From the NCBI RefSeq assembly GCF_029457495.1, contig NZ_CP120361.1, positions 1,690,001 to 1,754,000 on the forward strand: DNA of 64,000 bases, read 5' to 3'. This stretch comes from Chelativorans sp. AA-79. GTDB lineage: Bacteria; Pseudomonadota; Alphaproteobacteria; Rhizobiales; Rhizobiaceae. Below, piece after piece: positions 35,009 to 44,500 of the stretch (its first letter is position 1; every line of letters begins with the position of its first letter). The notes below the pieces were generated by a model, which was not told the origin of the DNA, did not search any database, and saw nothing but the letters and a program-made list of their open reading frames with translations. The position numbers and the translations under genes were made by a program.

Positions 35009-36540
35009 CGCCCGGCACGCTGGTCCGTTTCGTTCCCGGCAGGAGACGACCGACCAACGACAGACTTGCAGGCAACCGCGCTGCCCTCCAGGTAAACCGT
35101 GCCATTGATGCGGATGCGCTGAAGCACCTGCTGATATCCATTGAGGCCCGTTTCCAACGTCTCAGGCACCTGAACGATTTCAGGGCGGCCAGAAACATCC
35201 GCAAGAACCTCATGGAGCACGCGGCCGGTGGCGGATGCCGGAAGAGGCAACCCCAACAGATGCAGGATGGTCGGGGTGAAGTCGCAGATTCCGGAGGGCA
35301 CGTCCGACGATACGCCGCAATCCTGGAACGCTGACCCCGCTACCACACCGACTGCAGCGAGCTCTTTCGGATGAAGACCGCCGTGAACACCGAGGCCGGG
35401 GCGGCGGTCGCTATCGTACCAGGCGCCGCCAATAAGCCCGAAGTCATCGACTTCGTCGTCGGCCCGGAAGCAGAAATAAGCGTCGGGCGCGCGCTCGTGG
35501 TCCGCAAAGACTAGACTGCTCGCGAGGCTGCCATGGGCAATCCCTTCGACGGCATTGCGCGGGGTTGTGAAGATCGGGCCGCACCAGGGCGCTTCGGTCA
35601 GGACTTCCACTAGACGACTGAGGTTCTTTTCCGAACGCTCGGCCAGATAAAGCGCGCCGACCTGTCCGGGCACGACAACGACATCCACGCCCGCGGCAGG
35701 CGCTGGAGCAAGTGCGAAACCAGCACCCTTCAACTCGTCGATGACGGAGACGCGGCTATGAGCAGTGATATGGCCGTGATCGGACACGATGATGAGTTGG
35801 ACGCCCCCGGCCTTTCCCTCAGCTTCCCACCAGTCGAGCACGCGGCCGAATTGGGCATCACAAAAGGAGATGATCTCGCGAGTGGCTTGTGCGCCTGTTC
35901 CATGAAAATGCGATGTGGTGTCCGGCTCCCCATAGGAAAGGATGGTGACGTCCGGCTTCAGCTTCGGCCAGACGAGATCGAGGAAAACCGAGGTAATCCA
36001 GGTCTGGCCGGTGAAATCGGGCTCGCCCTCCGGAGGTGCTGCCGGCAATGCGCCAAACTGCGCTTCGGCTTTGGCCAGCAGGTCGTTTGGGGTGCAGGTC
36101 TCTCGAAAATGCCCCGAAAACCGGAGATGTCCGAGCCCCTCGGCTTTGTGATTGAAGAGCCGCGTGGTCCCTGGCGTATTGGTTGCAAGCACTGCCAGGC
36201 TCTTGCCCGCGTTGTGGAGCAGTTCACCCAGCGTAGGGGACGTCATCAGGCCGCCATTGCTCTCGCGGTTCAAACGGTCGATGAGGGCCGCGTCGGCCGT
36301 GTCGACATAAAGCTGCGGCTTTGCGTTCCGTTCGACATATTTGTTTCCGACCATGCCGTGGGCGCTGGAGGTGGCGCCGGTGACCAGGCTCGGGAACGCG
36401 ACACGTGTTTCGCTCGGATAGACTGTTCGATGTCGGGAAAGCGTAGCGCCAATCTTTTGTACGCGAACGATGTTCGGCGTGAGTTCTGGCCCGATAAGAT
36501 CGGGGCGAAGCCCGTCGAAACTGGTAATCAGGAATTTCAC
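34936..36540 (-). CDS. Alkaline phosphatase superfamily protein (nucleotide pyrophosphatase/phosphodiesterase type)
   Basis: The 534-residue protein starts MKFLITSFDGLRPDLIG with a metal-binding Asp, has a likely nucleophile T45 in YPSETRVAFPSLVTG, SYGEPDTTSHFHG, and IIVSDHGHIT for the second metal site. There is no signal peptide, so it appears cytoplasmic. The last about 30 residues are Arg/Ala-rich and antisense to iclR codons, which suggests the original end was slightly earlier or has drifted. Substrates of this group range from nucleotides to phosphonates. Confidence 0.88.
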   Translation of the reverse strand: MKFLITSFDGLRPDLIGPELTPNIVRVQKIGATLSRHRTVYPSETRVAFPSLVTGATSSAHGMVGNKYVERNAKPQLYVDTADAALIDRLNRESNGGLMTSPTLGELLHNAGKSLAVLATNTPGTTRLFNHKAEGLGHLRFSGHFRETCTPNDLLAKAEAQFGALPAAPPEGEPDFTGQTWITSVFLDLVWPKLKPDVTILSYGEPDTTSHFHGTGAQATREIISFCDAQFGRVLDWWEAEGKAGGVQLIIVSDHGHITAHSRVSVIDELKGAGFALAPAPAAGVDVVVVPGQVGALYLAERSEKNLSRLVEVLTEAPWCGPIFTTPRNAVEGIAHGSLASSLVFADHERAPDAYFCFRADDEVDDFGLIGGAWYDSDRRPGLGVHGGLHPKELAAVGVVAGSAFQDCGVSSDVPSGICDFTPTILHLLGLPLPASATGRVLHEVLADVSGRPEIVQVPETLETGLNGYQQVLQRIRINGTVYLEGSAVACKSVVGRSSPAGNETDQRAGRQGARLSRARSCDISEAAALRTGA

Positions 36541-37026
36541 TCTGTGTGAACCTGCAAATTGCGCTACGGCGCTTTAGCGGGTCCACGCAACAGTTCTGCA
36601 ACAGTTGTCGATTAATGCGATTGTAACGTGCCAATTGTCGATAGATCGATTCACGGTGCAAAGGAGCATCTCGTTTGTGTCGGATCACCGAAGCAAGTCG
36701 GCATCAGATTCGACCGCATTATCGACGCATGCAGCAAACTCTTAAAGTAAGAGGCAGCATGAACCAGGGCAAGGGCCCGCTACAGACAAGTGCTGTGGTG
36801 ATCGGCAATGGGCGCGACTTTCCCGACCATCATGCGGATTTAACGGCGAGTTCCGTTGATCCTTGCTGTTCCCGCGTCCGGACAGCGGCGAGGGGAGGCG
36901 ATCTACGGTAGCATGCGGAACCGCAGCCCGTCTCCGGTTGCCGGATTCGGGCTGCCGTCCCGGCACCCCGAACAGAGATGTCGACAGGAATTCTCCCATG
37001 CCATTTCAGGCGGTCACCAATTGCTG
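36541..37026. other. Intergenic region with direct repeats, no convincing gene
   Basis: The 486 bases separate the phosphodiesterase gene (reading left, start at 36540) from the end of the GH51 gene. Near the phosphodiesterase start are two copies of GCAACAGTT (36587-36595 and 36598-36606, 11-base period) and two of TTGTCGAT (36605-36612 and 36635-36642, 30-base period), suggesting a regulated promoter. A forward reading from the ATG at about 36759 gives MNQGKGPLQTSAVVIGNGRD but soon becomes unnatural; I do not call it a gene. Confidence 0.4.
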
Positions 37027-38565
37027 TCAGCGTGTCCGCATGCGTATCACGGTCCATGACGCCTCTGGAAGCGTCACAACCACGGCGCTTCCGTGCACCT
37101 CGACGCCTGGCAGTTCCTCCGGGCGGACCCTGTCCGGCTCCCCCCTCGTGTTGGTCGCCTGAAGATCGGCGTTGTGCAGGGTGTGGGCGCGTTCAAGCGA
37201 CAACTCGCCGAAGCCGCGCGCGGTAACGTTCATCTTCATCGGCTCGTCGAGATGCCGGTTCAGCGCGAAGAGCGTCAGCGTGCCGTCACCGTGGGTAGCG
37301 GCGAGCTTCAGGTAGGGCACCTCTGGCAGCGGGAAGCGCAGGTCGTCCTTGCCACGCGGGTCGTAGTAGGTCGCCGAATAGGTCGGGCAGTCGACCTGAG
37401 CCGTCAGTACCGTGCCGTGGCCGAGATTGGCGAAGTCGGCGAAGGGCCAGAAGATCGTCTGCCGCCAGGCGGCTCCGCCCGGCTCTGTCATGATCGGGGC
37501 GATGGCGTTGACGAGTTGCGCGAGACAGGCGGCGCGGACGCGGTCGGCGTGGTTGAGCAGCGAGATGCAGGCGCCGCCGAAGGCCAGAGCATCCTCCATC
37601 GTGTAGACTTCCTCGAGGATCGGCGGTGCCACCGGCCAGCCTTCGCGCACTCGGGTGTTGCCGCGGCGGGTGCGATACCAGACGTTCCACTCGTCGAAGG
37701 ACAGCATGATGCGCTTGGAGGAGCGGCGCTCGGCGGCGACGGCGTCGGCGATTGCGACCACTTCCTCGATGAAGCTGTCCATGAGGTCGGGGCTGGCGAG
37801 GAACGCCGCCGTGTCCCCGGCATAGTTGTTCAGATAGGTGTGGAGCGAGATATACTCGACATGGTCGAAGGTGTGCTCGAGCACGACCCTCTCCCACTCG
37901 CCGAAGGTCGGCATCGTGCGGGAGGAGGAGCCGCAGGCGGCGAGTTCGATCGAGGGATCGACCAGCTTCATCATCTTGGCCGCCTCGGTCGCGACCCGGC
38001 CATACTCCGTCGGCGTCTTGCGCTCCATCTGCCACGGGCCATCCATCTCGTTGCCGAGACACCAGAATTTCACGCTATGCGGCTCCGGCCAGCCGTGCTC
38101 CCTGCGCAGATCCGACAGGGTCGTGCCGCTGGAGTGGTTGCAGTATTCGACGAGACGGCGCGCCGCATCGGGGCCCCGCGTGCCGAGGTTGACCGCGAGC
38201 ATGGGGTCGATGTTCGCCAAGCGGCACCAGTCCATGAACTCGTTGGTGCCGAATGTGTTCGGCTCGGTCGATTCCCAGGCGAGGTCGAGGCGACGCGGGC
38301 GCTTCTCGACCGGGCCGACACCATCCTCCCAGTCATAGCCCGAGACGAAGTTGCCGCCGGGGTAGCGCACGATCGTAGGGCCGAGCTCACGCACCAGCTC
38401 GAGCACGTCGCCGCGGAAGCCGCGGGCGTCCGCACTGGGGTGGTCCGGCTCGTAGATCCCGCCATAGACGCAGCGGCCAAGATGCTCGACGAAGGCGCCG
38501 AACAGACGCCGGTCGGTCTCGCCGATGGCAAAGTCGCGGTGGAGAAGAACTTCGCTGTGGGGCAT
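37027..38565 (-). CDS. abfA: GH51 alpha-L-arabinofuranosidase
   Basis: The 512-residue glycosidase releases arabinose from arabino-oligosaccharides. It has GNFVSGYDWEDGVGP, the acid/base Glu E173 in FWCLGNEMDGPWQ and the nucleophile E292 in IMLSFDEWNVWYR, with EYISLHTYLNNYAGDT between them. Length and spacing match intracellular GH51 enzymes, and no signal peptide is present, so oligosaccharides are hydrolysed after import. AAGGAGT precedes the ATG. It is the last gene of the importer operon. Confidence 0.95.
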   Translation of the reverse strand: MPHSEVLLHRDFAIGETDRRLFGAFVEHLGRCVYGGIYEPDHPSADARGFRGDVLELVRELGPTIVRYPGGNFVSGYDWEDGVGPVEKRPRRLDLAWESTEPNTFGTNEFMDWCRLANIDPMLAVNLGTRGPDAARRLVEYCNHSSGTTLSDLRREHGWPEPHSVKFWCLGNEMDGPWQMERKTPTEYGRVATEAAKMMKLVDPSIELAACGSSSRTMPTFGEWERVVLEHTFDHVEYISLHTYLNNYAGDTAAFLASPDLMDSFIEEVVAIADAVAAERRSSKRIMLSFDEWNVWYRTRRGNTRVREGWPVAPPILEEVYTMEDALAFGGACISLLNHADRVRAACLAQLVNAIAPIMTEPGGAAWRQTIFWPFADFANLGHGTVLTAQVDCPTYSATYYDPRGKDDLRFPLPEVPYLKLAATHGDGTLTLFALNRHLDEPMKMNVTARGFGELSLERAHTLHNADLQATNTRGEPDRVRPEELPGVEVHGSAVVVTLPEASWTVIRMRTR

Positions 38566-38584
38566 GGGATACTCCTTAAGCCTA

Positions 38585-39490
38585 TTATGACCGGGGTCGC
38601 GCACGCGTATGGGCAACGGCATCCCCGTCCGTCGCCATGGCCGGGGGCGGCCCTTGGCCTGGCCGGCGGGCAAGGCCTAGAATTCCCTCGCCGATGGTGT
38701 CGGGCGAGAGGACCGAGTCCTTGAGCAGGATGGAGTAGGGGTGCTGCGGGTTGTCGAGAACCTGCCGGGCCGGGCCGCTTTCGACCACCACGCCCTTCTG
38801 CATGATGATGATGCGGTCGCTGATGTAGTAGGCGGTGGCGAGGTCGTGGGTGATGTAGATGATCGAGACGCGCAGGTCGTCGCGAAGTGTCTTGAACAGG
38901 TTGACGATCGACATGCGCAACGAGGCGTCGACCATCGACACCGGCTCGTCAGCGACAAGCAGTGACGGACCGGGGATCAGCGCGCGGGCGATTGCCGTGC
39001 GCTGGAGCTGGCCGCCGGACAGCTCGTGGGGAAAGCGGCCCTTCACCTCGGCGAGCGACAGCCCGACCTTTTTCAGGGCGGCATCGGTGCAGGCCTCGAC
39101 CTCGGCCGTCGTCGCGGCGCCGGTGAAGCGGCGGGCGGTCATGAAGAGATAATGGTCGACCTGCTTCAGCGGATTGAACGCCTCGAACGGGTTCTGAAAG
39201 ATCGGCTGGACATGACGCATGAAGTCCATGCGGGCGCGCGAGCCGCGGATCGTGGCCAGGTCGGTGCCGTGGAAGCGGATGGCGCCGGAGGTCGGCGCGA
39301 TCAGGTTCAGGATCATTCGCGCCAGCGTCGTCTTGCCCGACCCCGACTCGCCGACGATGGTGAAGATCTCAGGCCGAGCGACCTCCAGCGTGAAGCTGAC
39401 ATTGTCGACGGCGTTGAATGCGCCCCGCGCGAAGAGGCCGCCGAAGGCGTAGCTCCTGGTGACTTTGTCAATGGCGAGGAGTTCGCTCAC
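38585..39490 (-). CDS. Oligosaccharide/peptide ABC transporter ATP-binding protein (DppF type)
   Basis: The 301-residue ATPase has Walker [14 protein letters not shown] (K53), Q-loop [10 protein letters not shown], signature [15 protein letters not shown] and Walker [17 protein letters not shown]. The GTG start overlaps the stop of the preceding ATPase gene by four bases. It lacks the C-terminal cysteine-rich oligopeptide extension seen in the other ATPase, and ends in a short proline-rich tail. It powers the importer with the DppD-type subunit. Confidence 0.93.
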   Translation of the reverse strand: MSELLAIDKVTRSYAFGGLFARGAFNAVDNVSFTLEVARPEIFTIVGESGSGKTTLARMILNLIAPTSGAIRFHGTDLATIRGSRARMDFMRHVQPIFQNPFEAFNPLKQVDHYLFMTARRFTGAATTAEVEACTDAALKKVGLSLAEVKGRFPHELSGGQLQRTAIARALIPGPSLLVADEPVSMVDASLRMSIVNLFKTLRDDLRVSIIYITHDLATAYYISDRIIIMQKGVVVESGPARQVLDNPQHPYSILLKDSVLSPDTIGEGILGLARRPGQGPPPAMATDGDAVAHTRARPRS

Positions 39491-40548
39491 GGCCGCACCT
39501 CCGCCGTCGCGGCGGCCTCCCGGGCCTCGGATGCCGGGCGGACCTCGGAGCTTGCGGCGAAGCATGCGACGCGGTGGCCCGGCCCAAGGGGCGTCAGGGC
39601 CGGGTTCTCGCGCCGGCAGATATCCATGGCGAGCGGACAGCGCGGATGGAAACGACAGCCCGGCGGCGGATCGGAAAGATTCGGCGGCGCCCCCGGTAGC
39701 GCCTTCTTCGGACTGAGATCGCCGATCCGCGGCAAGCTCTGGATGAGATGGGCTGTGTAGGGATGCAGCGGATTGGTGAAGATCTCACGGGTCGGGGCCT
39801 CCTCGACAAGGCGCCCCGCGTACATGATGCCGAGCCGGTCAGCCATGTTGGCGTGCACCGTCATGTCGTGGGTGACGAACAAGACGGAGGAGCCCATCTC
39901 CTGCTGCACCTCGCGGATCATCGACAGCACATCCTTCTGCACCACCACGTCGAGGGCAGTCGTCGGCTCGTCGGCGATGATGAACTCGGGCCGGCAGATG
40001 GTCGCCAGCGCGATTGTCACGCGCTGGCGCATGCCGCCCGAGAGCTCGTGCGGGTACGCCTTCAGGACCGCCGGAGACAAGCGAAGCCGCTCGAGGTGGC
40101 GCTCGACGATGTCGAAGAATTCCCGCTCGGGCCGGTTGATGTGGCGGAAGGCAAAGTCGACGAACGACTTGCGGATCCGTCGGACTGGATTGAGAACATT
40201 CATCGAGCCCTGCATGATGTAGGACAGATGCTTCCAGCGCACCCGTGAAACCTCGTCCTCGCTCATCCTGAAGATGTCGCGGTCGAGGAAGCTGTACCTC
40301 GCCGATCCGCCAAGGACATTGAGCGGTGGGCGGTTGGCGGCGGCGATCGTCTTGATCAAGGACGTCTTGCCGGAACTCGATTCCCCGGCGATGCCGTAGA
40401 TCTCATTCCTGTTGACGTGAAACGTGATGTCGTCGACGGCGCGGACCTCCCTAACAATGCCGAAATACTGCATCTGATAGTAGGCGCGCAGGTTGCGTAC
40501 CGAGAGTACGGCGCCGGCGGAGAACATGGGATCGTTGGCCGCGGTCAT
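39487..40548 (-). CDS. Oligosaccharide/peptide ABC transporter ATP-binding protein (DppD type)
   Basis: The 353-residue ATPase has Walker [13 protein letters not shown] (K61, with Ser in the usual second Gly position), signature [16 protein letters not shown] and Walker [14 protein letters not shown]. The oligopeptide-ABC C-terminal region is present ([20 protein letters not shown], cysteines that can bind Fe-S). It overlaps the permease gene upstream by four bases. The divergent P-loop is worth noting but keeps the essential GKT/S residues. Confidence 0.93.
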   Translation of the reverse strand: MTAANDPMFSAGAVLSVRNLRAYYQMQYFGIVREVRAVDDITFHVNRNEIYGIAGESSSGKTSLIKTIAAANRPPLNVLGGSARYSFLDRDIFRMSEDEVSRVRWKHLSYIMQGSMNVLNPVRRIRKSFVDFAFRHINRPEREFFDIVERHLERLRLSPAVLKAYPHELSGGMRQRVTIALATICRPEFIIADEPTTALDVVVQKDVLSMIREVQQEMGSSVLFVTHDMTVHANMADRLGIMYAGRLVEEAPTREIFTNPLHPYTAHLIQSLPRIGDLSPKKALPGAPPNLSDPPPGCRFHPRCPLAMDICRRENPALTPLGPGHRVACFAASSEVRPASEAREAAATAEVRP

Positions 40549-41411
40549 CCCGCTCCCTTCCCCATGCGTGCGAGCCGGCTGCGCGGGTCGATGTACTCGT
40601 TCATCGACACCGCGAGCAGGAAGAGCGCAATGAAGGTCAACGTGATGAAGGCGGTCGGAAACACGAACCACCACCAGACCCCCGCGACCATGGCGCTGTG
40701 CTGGTTGGCCCAGAAGATCATGGTGCCGATGGTCGGGGTGTTGATGTCGGTGAAACCGAGCACCGAGAGCGTCACCTCAAGGCCGATCGACCAATTGATG
40801 TTGTTGAGCGTCGTGGAGAACACGATCGGCAGGACGTAAGGCAAATGCTCCCGGACGACGATCTCGCGCATCTTCATGGCCGAGAACACGCTGGTCCGGG
40901 TAAACTCGCGCGTCTTCAGGCTCATCATCACCGAGCGGATCAGGCGGGCATCGTAGGCCCAACCGAGGCAGGCGATGACGAGCGCGAGAAGCGCCCAGTT
41001 CATGTAGTCCCGCATCACGAAATAGAACAGGATCAGGAGCGGGAACAGCGGGATGACAATGAAGGTGTCGTTGATCGACATCAGCACGCGGTCGGTCAGG
41101 CCCCCCCGGTATCCCGCGATGAGCCCGACGATGAGCGAGAGCACCCGGCTGAGGATCGCCACCGCGAAGCCGAAGAGCAGCGTGTTCCTCAGCGCGAAAG
41201 TGAGCTGCCAGAACACGTCCTGGCCGCGCGAGCTCGTGCCGAAGGGGTGGGCCCACGATGGCGGCACGTCCGGCGGCACGACATAGATGTTGGCCGGCGG
41301 GTAGGGCGAGAAGGCCGACAGCGCCGCCATGCCGACGATCACCGCCATCAGCACGGCGCCGATCGCGAATTCGCGGTTGTAGCGGAACAGGTCGCGGAGG
41401 ATCTTCAGCAT
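40545..41411 (-). CDS. ABC transporter permease (DppC type)
   Basis: The 288-residue permease has the DppC-type N terminus with [40 protein letters not shown] and [14 protein letters not shown]. The cytoplasmic coupling loop, normally EAA---G, reads [20 protein letters not shown]. It forms the channel with the DppB-type subunit encoded nine bases upstream. Confidence 0.92.
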   Translation of the reverse strand: MLKILRDLFRYNREFAIGAVLMAVIVGMAALSAFSPYPPANIYVVPPDVPPSWAHPFGTSSRGQDVFWQLTFALRNTLLFGFAVAILSRVLSLIVGLIAGYRGGLTDRVLMSINDTFIVIPLFPLLILFYFVMRDYMNWALLALVIACLGWAYDARLIRSVMMSLKTREFTRTSVFSAMKMREIVVREHLPYVLPIVFSTTLNNINWSIGLEVTLSVLGFTDINTPTIGTMIFWANQHSAMVAGVWWWFVFPTAFITLTFIALFLLAVSMNEYIDPRSRLARMGKGAG

Positions 41412-41420
41412 CGGCGGGCC

Positions 41421-42425
41421 TCAGGCGAGTTGCACGCGTGGATCGAACACCGGGTAGAGGATGTCGATCAGGAAGACGGCGGCGGAGACCGCGATGATGG
41501 AGATCGTCGTCACGCCGAGGACGAGGCCGTAGTCGCCGGCATAGACAGCCGCGATCAGCAGCCGCCCGAGTCCCGGATAGCTGAAGACGAACTCGACGAT
41601 GATCGCGCCGTTGAAGATCGCGCCGAGGGTCATGGCGAGGCCGGTGACCTGCGGCACCAGCGCGTTGCGCATGACATAGAAGGGCAGAATCCGGCTGCGC
41701 CTGACGCCGCCGAGCTCGGCGTAGGTGACGTAGTCCTCTGTGACGACGTTGGAGACGAGCGCTCGCATCCCCATGAACCAGCCGCCGAGGCCGACCAGAA
41801 TGATCGAGACCGCCGGCAGGATCGAATGGCGCAGCACGCTGAGGACGTAGTCGGCGTTCCAGCCCCGCGGGACGTTCGCCGCCGCCCCACCGCTCGTTGG
41901 CAGGATCGGCCATATCAGGCCGAAAATGATCAGGAGCACGAAGGCGATGATGTAATAGGGCACCGGATGAAAGCCCATGATGATAACCCCGATCACTTTG
42001 AGCGCGCGGCTTTGGCGGAAGTAGCCGGCGAGGCCGCCCAGCAGGTTGCCGAGAACCCAGGCGATCAACGTGCAGGTGAGCAGGAGGCCGATGGTCCAGG
42101 GCAATGCCCGGCCGATGAGTACGGAGACCGGTGTCGGGAAGGCCGAGAGCGATGGCCCGAAATCGGCCGAGAGAATGCGCCCCCAGTAGGTGAAGTACTG
42201 CTCCATCAGCGGGTCGCCGGTGCCGTAGAGGTCCTGCAGCGCCTGGCGCATCATTGCGACCGACTGCGGGTCGCTCTGCCCCATGGCGGTCATGCCTGCG
42301 ATCATCTGCTCGACCGGATCGATCGGTGACAGGTGCGTGATGAAGAACGTCAGCGAGACGCCGATGAAGACGACGAGGAGGAACTGCGCGAAGCGCGTGA
42401 AGACGTAGATGCCGTAGCTGCGCAT
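41421..42425 (-). CDS. ABC transporter permease (DppB type)
   Basis: The 334-residue protein has six membrane segments, beginning MRSYGIYVFTRFAQFLLVVF, and the coupling loop YVTYAELGGVRRSRILPFYV followed by MRNALVPQVTGLAM. The start at 42425 gives the standard DppB N terminus; the open frame extends upstream through a hairpin. It follows the substrate-binding gene in the operon. Confidence 0.92.
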   Translation of the reverse strand: MRSYGIYVFTRFAQFLLVVFIGVSLTFFITHLSPIDPVEQMIAGMTAMGQSDPQSVAMMRQALQDLYGTGDPLMEQYFTYWGRILSADFGPSLSAFPTPVSVLIGRALPWTIGLLLTCTLIAWVLGNLLGGLAGYFRQSRALKVIGVIIMGFHPVPYYIIAFVLLIIFGLIWPILPTSGGAAANVPRGWNADYVLSVLRHSILPAVSIILVGLGGWFMGMRALVSNVVTEDYVTYAELGGVRRSRILPFYVMRNALVPQVTGLAMTLGAIFNGAIIVEFVFSYPGLGRLLIAAVYAGDYGLVLGVTTISIIAVSAAVFLIDILYPVFDPRVQLA

Positions 42426-42449
42426 CGGACCGTTTCGTTGGAGAACACA

Positions 42450-42479
42450 GGGGTGGCGGGACGGAAAGCCCGCCCCACC
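42450..42479 (-). terminator. Hairpin between the binding protein and the DppB gene
   Basis: GGGGTGGCGGG and CCCGCCCCACC can pair at nine of eleven positions around an eight-base loop, 15 bases after the binding-protein stop. No T run follows. It resembles the hairpins after other binding-protein genes here and may raise binding-protein expression relative to the permease. Confidence 0.5.
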
Positions 42480-42493
42480 TGGTCCCACTCGGG

Positions 42494-44371
42494 TTACTCT
42501 TGGGTCGGCCGCAGCCTGACCATCATGTAGCGCGAGTTCCCCCAATTGGGAACGGGATTGGTATAGGGGTCCTGCGCTGTCGGGTAGCCAGTCCAGTAGG
42601 TCTCGTCCATCACGGTGAAGACGTTGTAGGCCATGAGCGGAATGGTCGGCATCTCCTCGACGGTGAGCTTGACGAACTCATGCCCGAGTTCGATCCCCTT
42701 CGGGCTGTCGAACTCCACTTGACGGACTTGTTCGATGATCTTGTCGAGCTCCGGCGACGACCAGCGCTGCCAGTTGCGCGGCGACTGGACCTCACCCGGC
42801 GGCGCGACGAAGTCGGAATGCCAGCTGTCGAGAAAGAATGACAGGTCGGGATGACCGCCCCAGGTCTCCACGCTCCAGCTGATCGCCGCCTCGAAGTCGC
42901 CGCCGTTGCGACGGGTGAAGAAAGCTGCCTGCGCGTTCTCGGGCGTCGCGTCGATGCCGAAGTCACGCCACTGCTGCGCGATCATGGTGCCGGCGCGGGT
43001 CATCACCGGACGGCCGTCACCCTCGACCATCAGCCGGATCGAGAAGCGCTCGCCGTTCGGCATGTACCAGTCGTTGCCTCGACGGGTGAAGCCGGCCCGC
43101 TCGAGGAGTTGCGCGGCCGCCTCGAGGTTCTGAGTCCACCAGCCGGCGCCGAAGGCGCGCATGATTTCATCCTGATCCTCCGGGATCTGGTCGCCCATGG
43201 ACGGCCGCAGCATGTCCGCGATCTGCTGCCCTATGGTCGAATCGTAGGGCCGGATCACCTGCTGGCCGGTGTCGATCTCGAACTCGCTCAGCCATTCGGT
43301 CAAGGGTTGGTGGTAGTACTCGGGATGCGTGCCCGTGGGCGGGATCTGAATCGCCGATATGGTGGCAGCGCCGCGATAGGAGGCCATCGCCACCGCGCGG
43401 ATGTCGATCGCCAGCGCCAGCGCCCAGCGCACGTCGCGATCCTGGAACTTTTCGTGCTGGTGGTTGAGGAGCACCGCGGGAAGCGTCGGATCGGGATGGG
43501 CGTAGGGAAAGCCGTCGAACCACGCCTTTGAGCTCGGCGCCTCGCGCGCGAGGGTGAACATGCCCTCGGGCGATACGTCGTGAATGATGTCGAGCTCGTG
43601 GTTCATCTGGGCGATGACGCGCCTGTCGGGCGGGCCGGGATCGACATAGGTCACGAATTGCGGGCCCGGCTCGCCGAAGCGGGCCAGCGTGGTGCGCTCC
43701 CAATCCTCGCGCTTCTGCCAGGTGAACCACTGCCCGTTCGGGTCGTAGCTGTGCAGCGTGTAGGCGCCGAGCGAAACGGGCGGGTTGAAGTTGAACTGCA
43801 GCGGATCCTTACCCTCGAAGATATGCTTCGGCATCATCCATGCCGCGTTCCAGCGGACCGTGAACAGGGAATGGAAGCGCGAGTTCGGCTGCTTGAGGTT
43901 GAAGACGACGGTGTAGGGATCGGGCGCCTCCACGCTCTCGACGTTGAGCTGATAGGTCGGGCTTCGCACCAGCCCGTTGTTGTTCATGTGCGTCTCGGCG
44001 GTGAAGACGACATCGTCGGCAGTGAATTCGACACCGTCGCTCCAGTAGATGCCCTCGCGCAGGCGCACTGTCATCTGCGTGAAGTCGTCGTTGTAGATCG
44101 GGGGCTCGGCCGCCAGCGAATTGTCCCAGACGCCGTCGAGGCCGTGGTCCGGGTCGATGTACCAGAAGGTGTCCATGGCGAGCTGGTGGAGCCCGGTCGG
44201 CTGGTTCGAGTTACCGGCCGGGGTCCAGATGTTGAACCAGTCCGGGTTGGCCATCGTCCCGTTCGGGTTCTCGACGATGAGGTTCTGGTTGCGTGGAACT
44301 TCCTGCCCAAATGCTGCGGTGCTGAAAAACACCGCACCTGCCAGTACGGCGAGCGATAGCCTCCGTGGCAT
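42494..44371 (-). CDS. ABC transporter substrate-binding protein, family 5 (oligosaccharide/peptide)
   Basis: The 625-residue periplasmic protein has a signal peptide (MPRRLSLAVLAGAVFFSTAA) and the family-5 features LREGIYWSDGVEFTADDVVF near residue 100 and PYTVVFNLKQPNSRF. Family members bind peptides or oligosaccharides. The GH51 gene in the same operon points to an arabinose-containing oligosaccharide. A sigma70-like promoter is seen 55-83 bases upstream. Confidence 0.93.
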   Translation of the reverse strand: MPRRLSLAVLAGAVFFSTAAFGQEVPRNQNLIVENPNGTMANPDWFNIWTPAGNSNQPTGLHQLAMDTFWYIDPDHGLDGVWDNSLAAEPPIYNDDFTQMTVRLREGIYWSDGVEFTADDVVFTAETHMNNNGLVRSPTYQLNVESVEAPDPYTVVFNLKQPNSRFHSLFTVRWNAAWMMPKHIFEGKDPLQFNFNPPVSLGAYTLHSYDPNGQWFTWQKREDWERTTLARFGEPGPQFVTYVDPGPPDRRVIAQMNHELDIIHDVSPEGMFTLAREAPSSKAWFDGFPYAHPDPTLPAVLLNHQHEKFQDRDVRWALALAIDIRAVAMASYRGAATISAIQIPPTGTHPEYYHQPLTEWLSEFEIDTGQQVIRPYDSTIGQQIADMLRPSMGDQIPEDQDEIMRAFGAGWWTQNLEAAAQLLERAGFTRRGNDWYMPNGERFSIRLMVEGDGRPVMTRAGTMIAQQWRDFGIDATPENAQAAFFTRRNGGDFEAAISWSVETWGGHPDLSFFLDSWHSDFVAPPGEVQSPRNWQRWSSPELDKIIEQVRQVEFDSPKGIELGHEFVKLTVEEMPTIPLMAYNVFTVMDETYWTGYPTAQDPYTNPVPNWGNSRYMMVRLRPTQE

Positions 44372-44425
44372 GCTGCTTCCTCCCTGACGTTGCGGCGCGT
44401 GTTATGCGCCTTTTCAACGGGCGTC

Positions 44426-44487
44426 AGCATATGTCCGAGGAGTTCTGAAGTCAACGAACGGAGCGATATGTATCAATTCAAGTGATA
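44426..44487 (-). promoter_or_regulatory. Promoter of the arabino-oligosaccharide operon with upstream palindrome
   Basis: On the minus strand TTGACT (44454-44449), 17 bases, TATGCT (44431-44426) is a good sigma70-type promoter for the binding-protein operon. Upstream, at 44471-44487, lies TATCAATTCAAGTGATA: perfect TATCA/TGATA arms around seven bases, with inner TT/AA symmetry. The same arms and spacer occur at 45527-45543 in front of the ArsR-type gene. Here the site is 17 bases upstream of the -35, a position that fits activation rather than simple blocking. Confidence 0.6.
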
Positions 44488-44500
44488 TAAATACCTTTTC

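Noticed and set aside
36759..36911. Small forward ORF MNQGKGPLQTSAVVIGNG... between phosphodiesterase and GH51 genes
   Set aside because: A plausible ribosome site exists, but the frame ends in Cys/Arg-rich nonsense and nothing recognisable follows.
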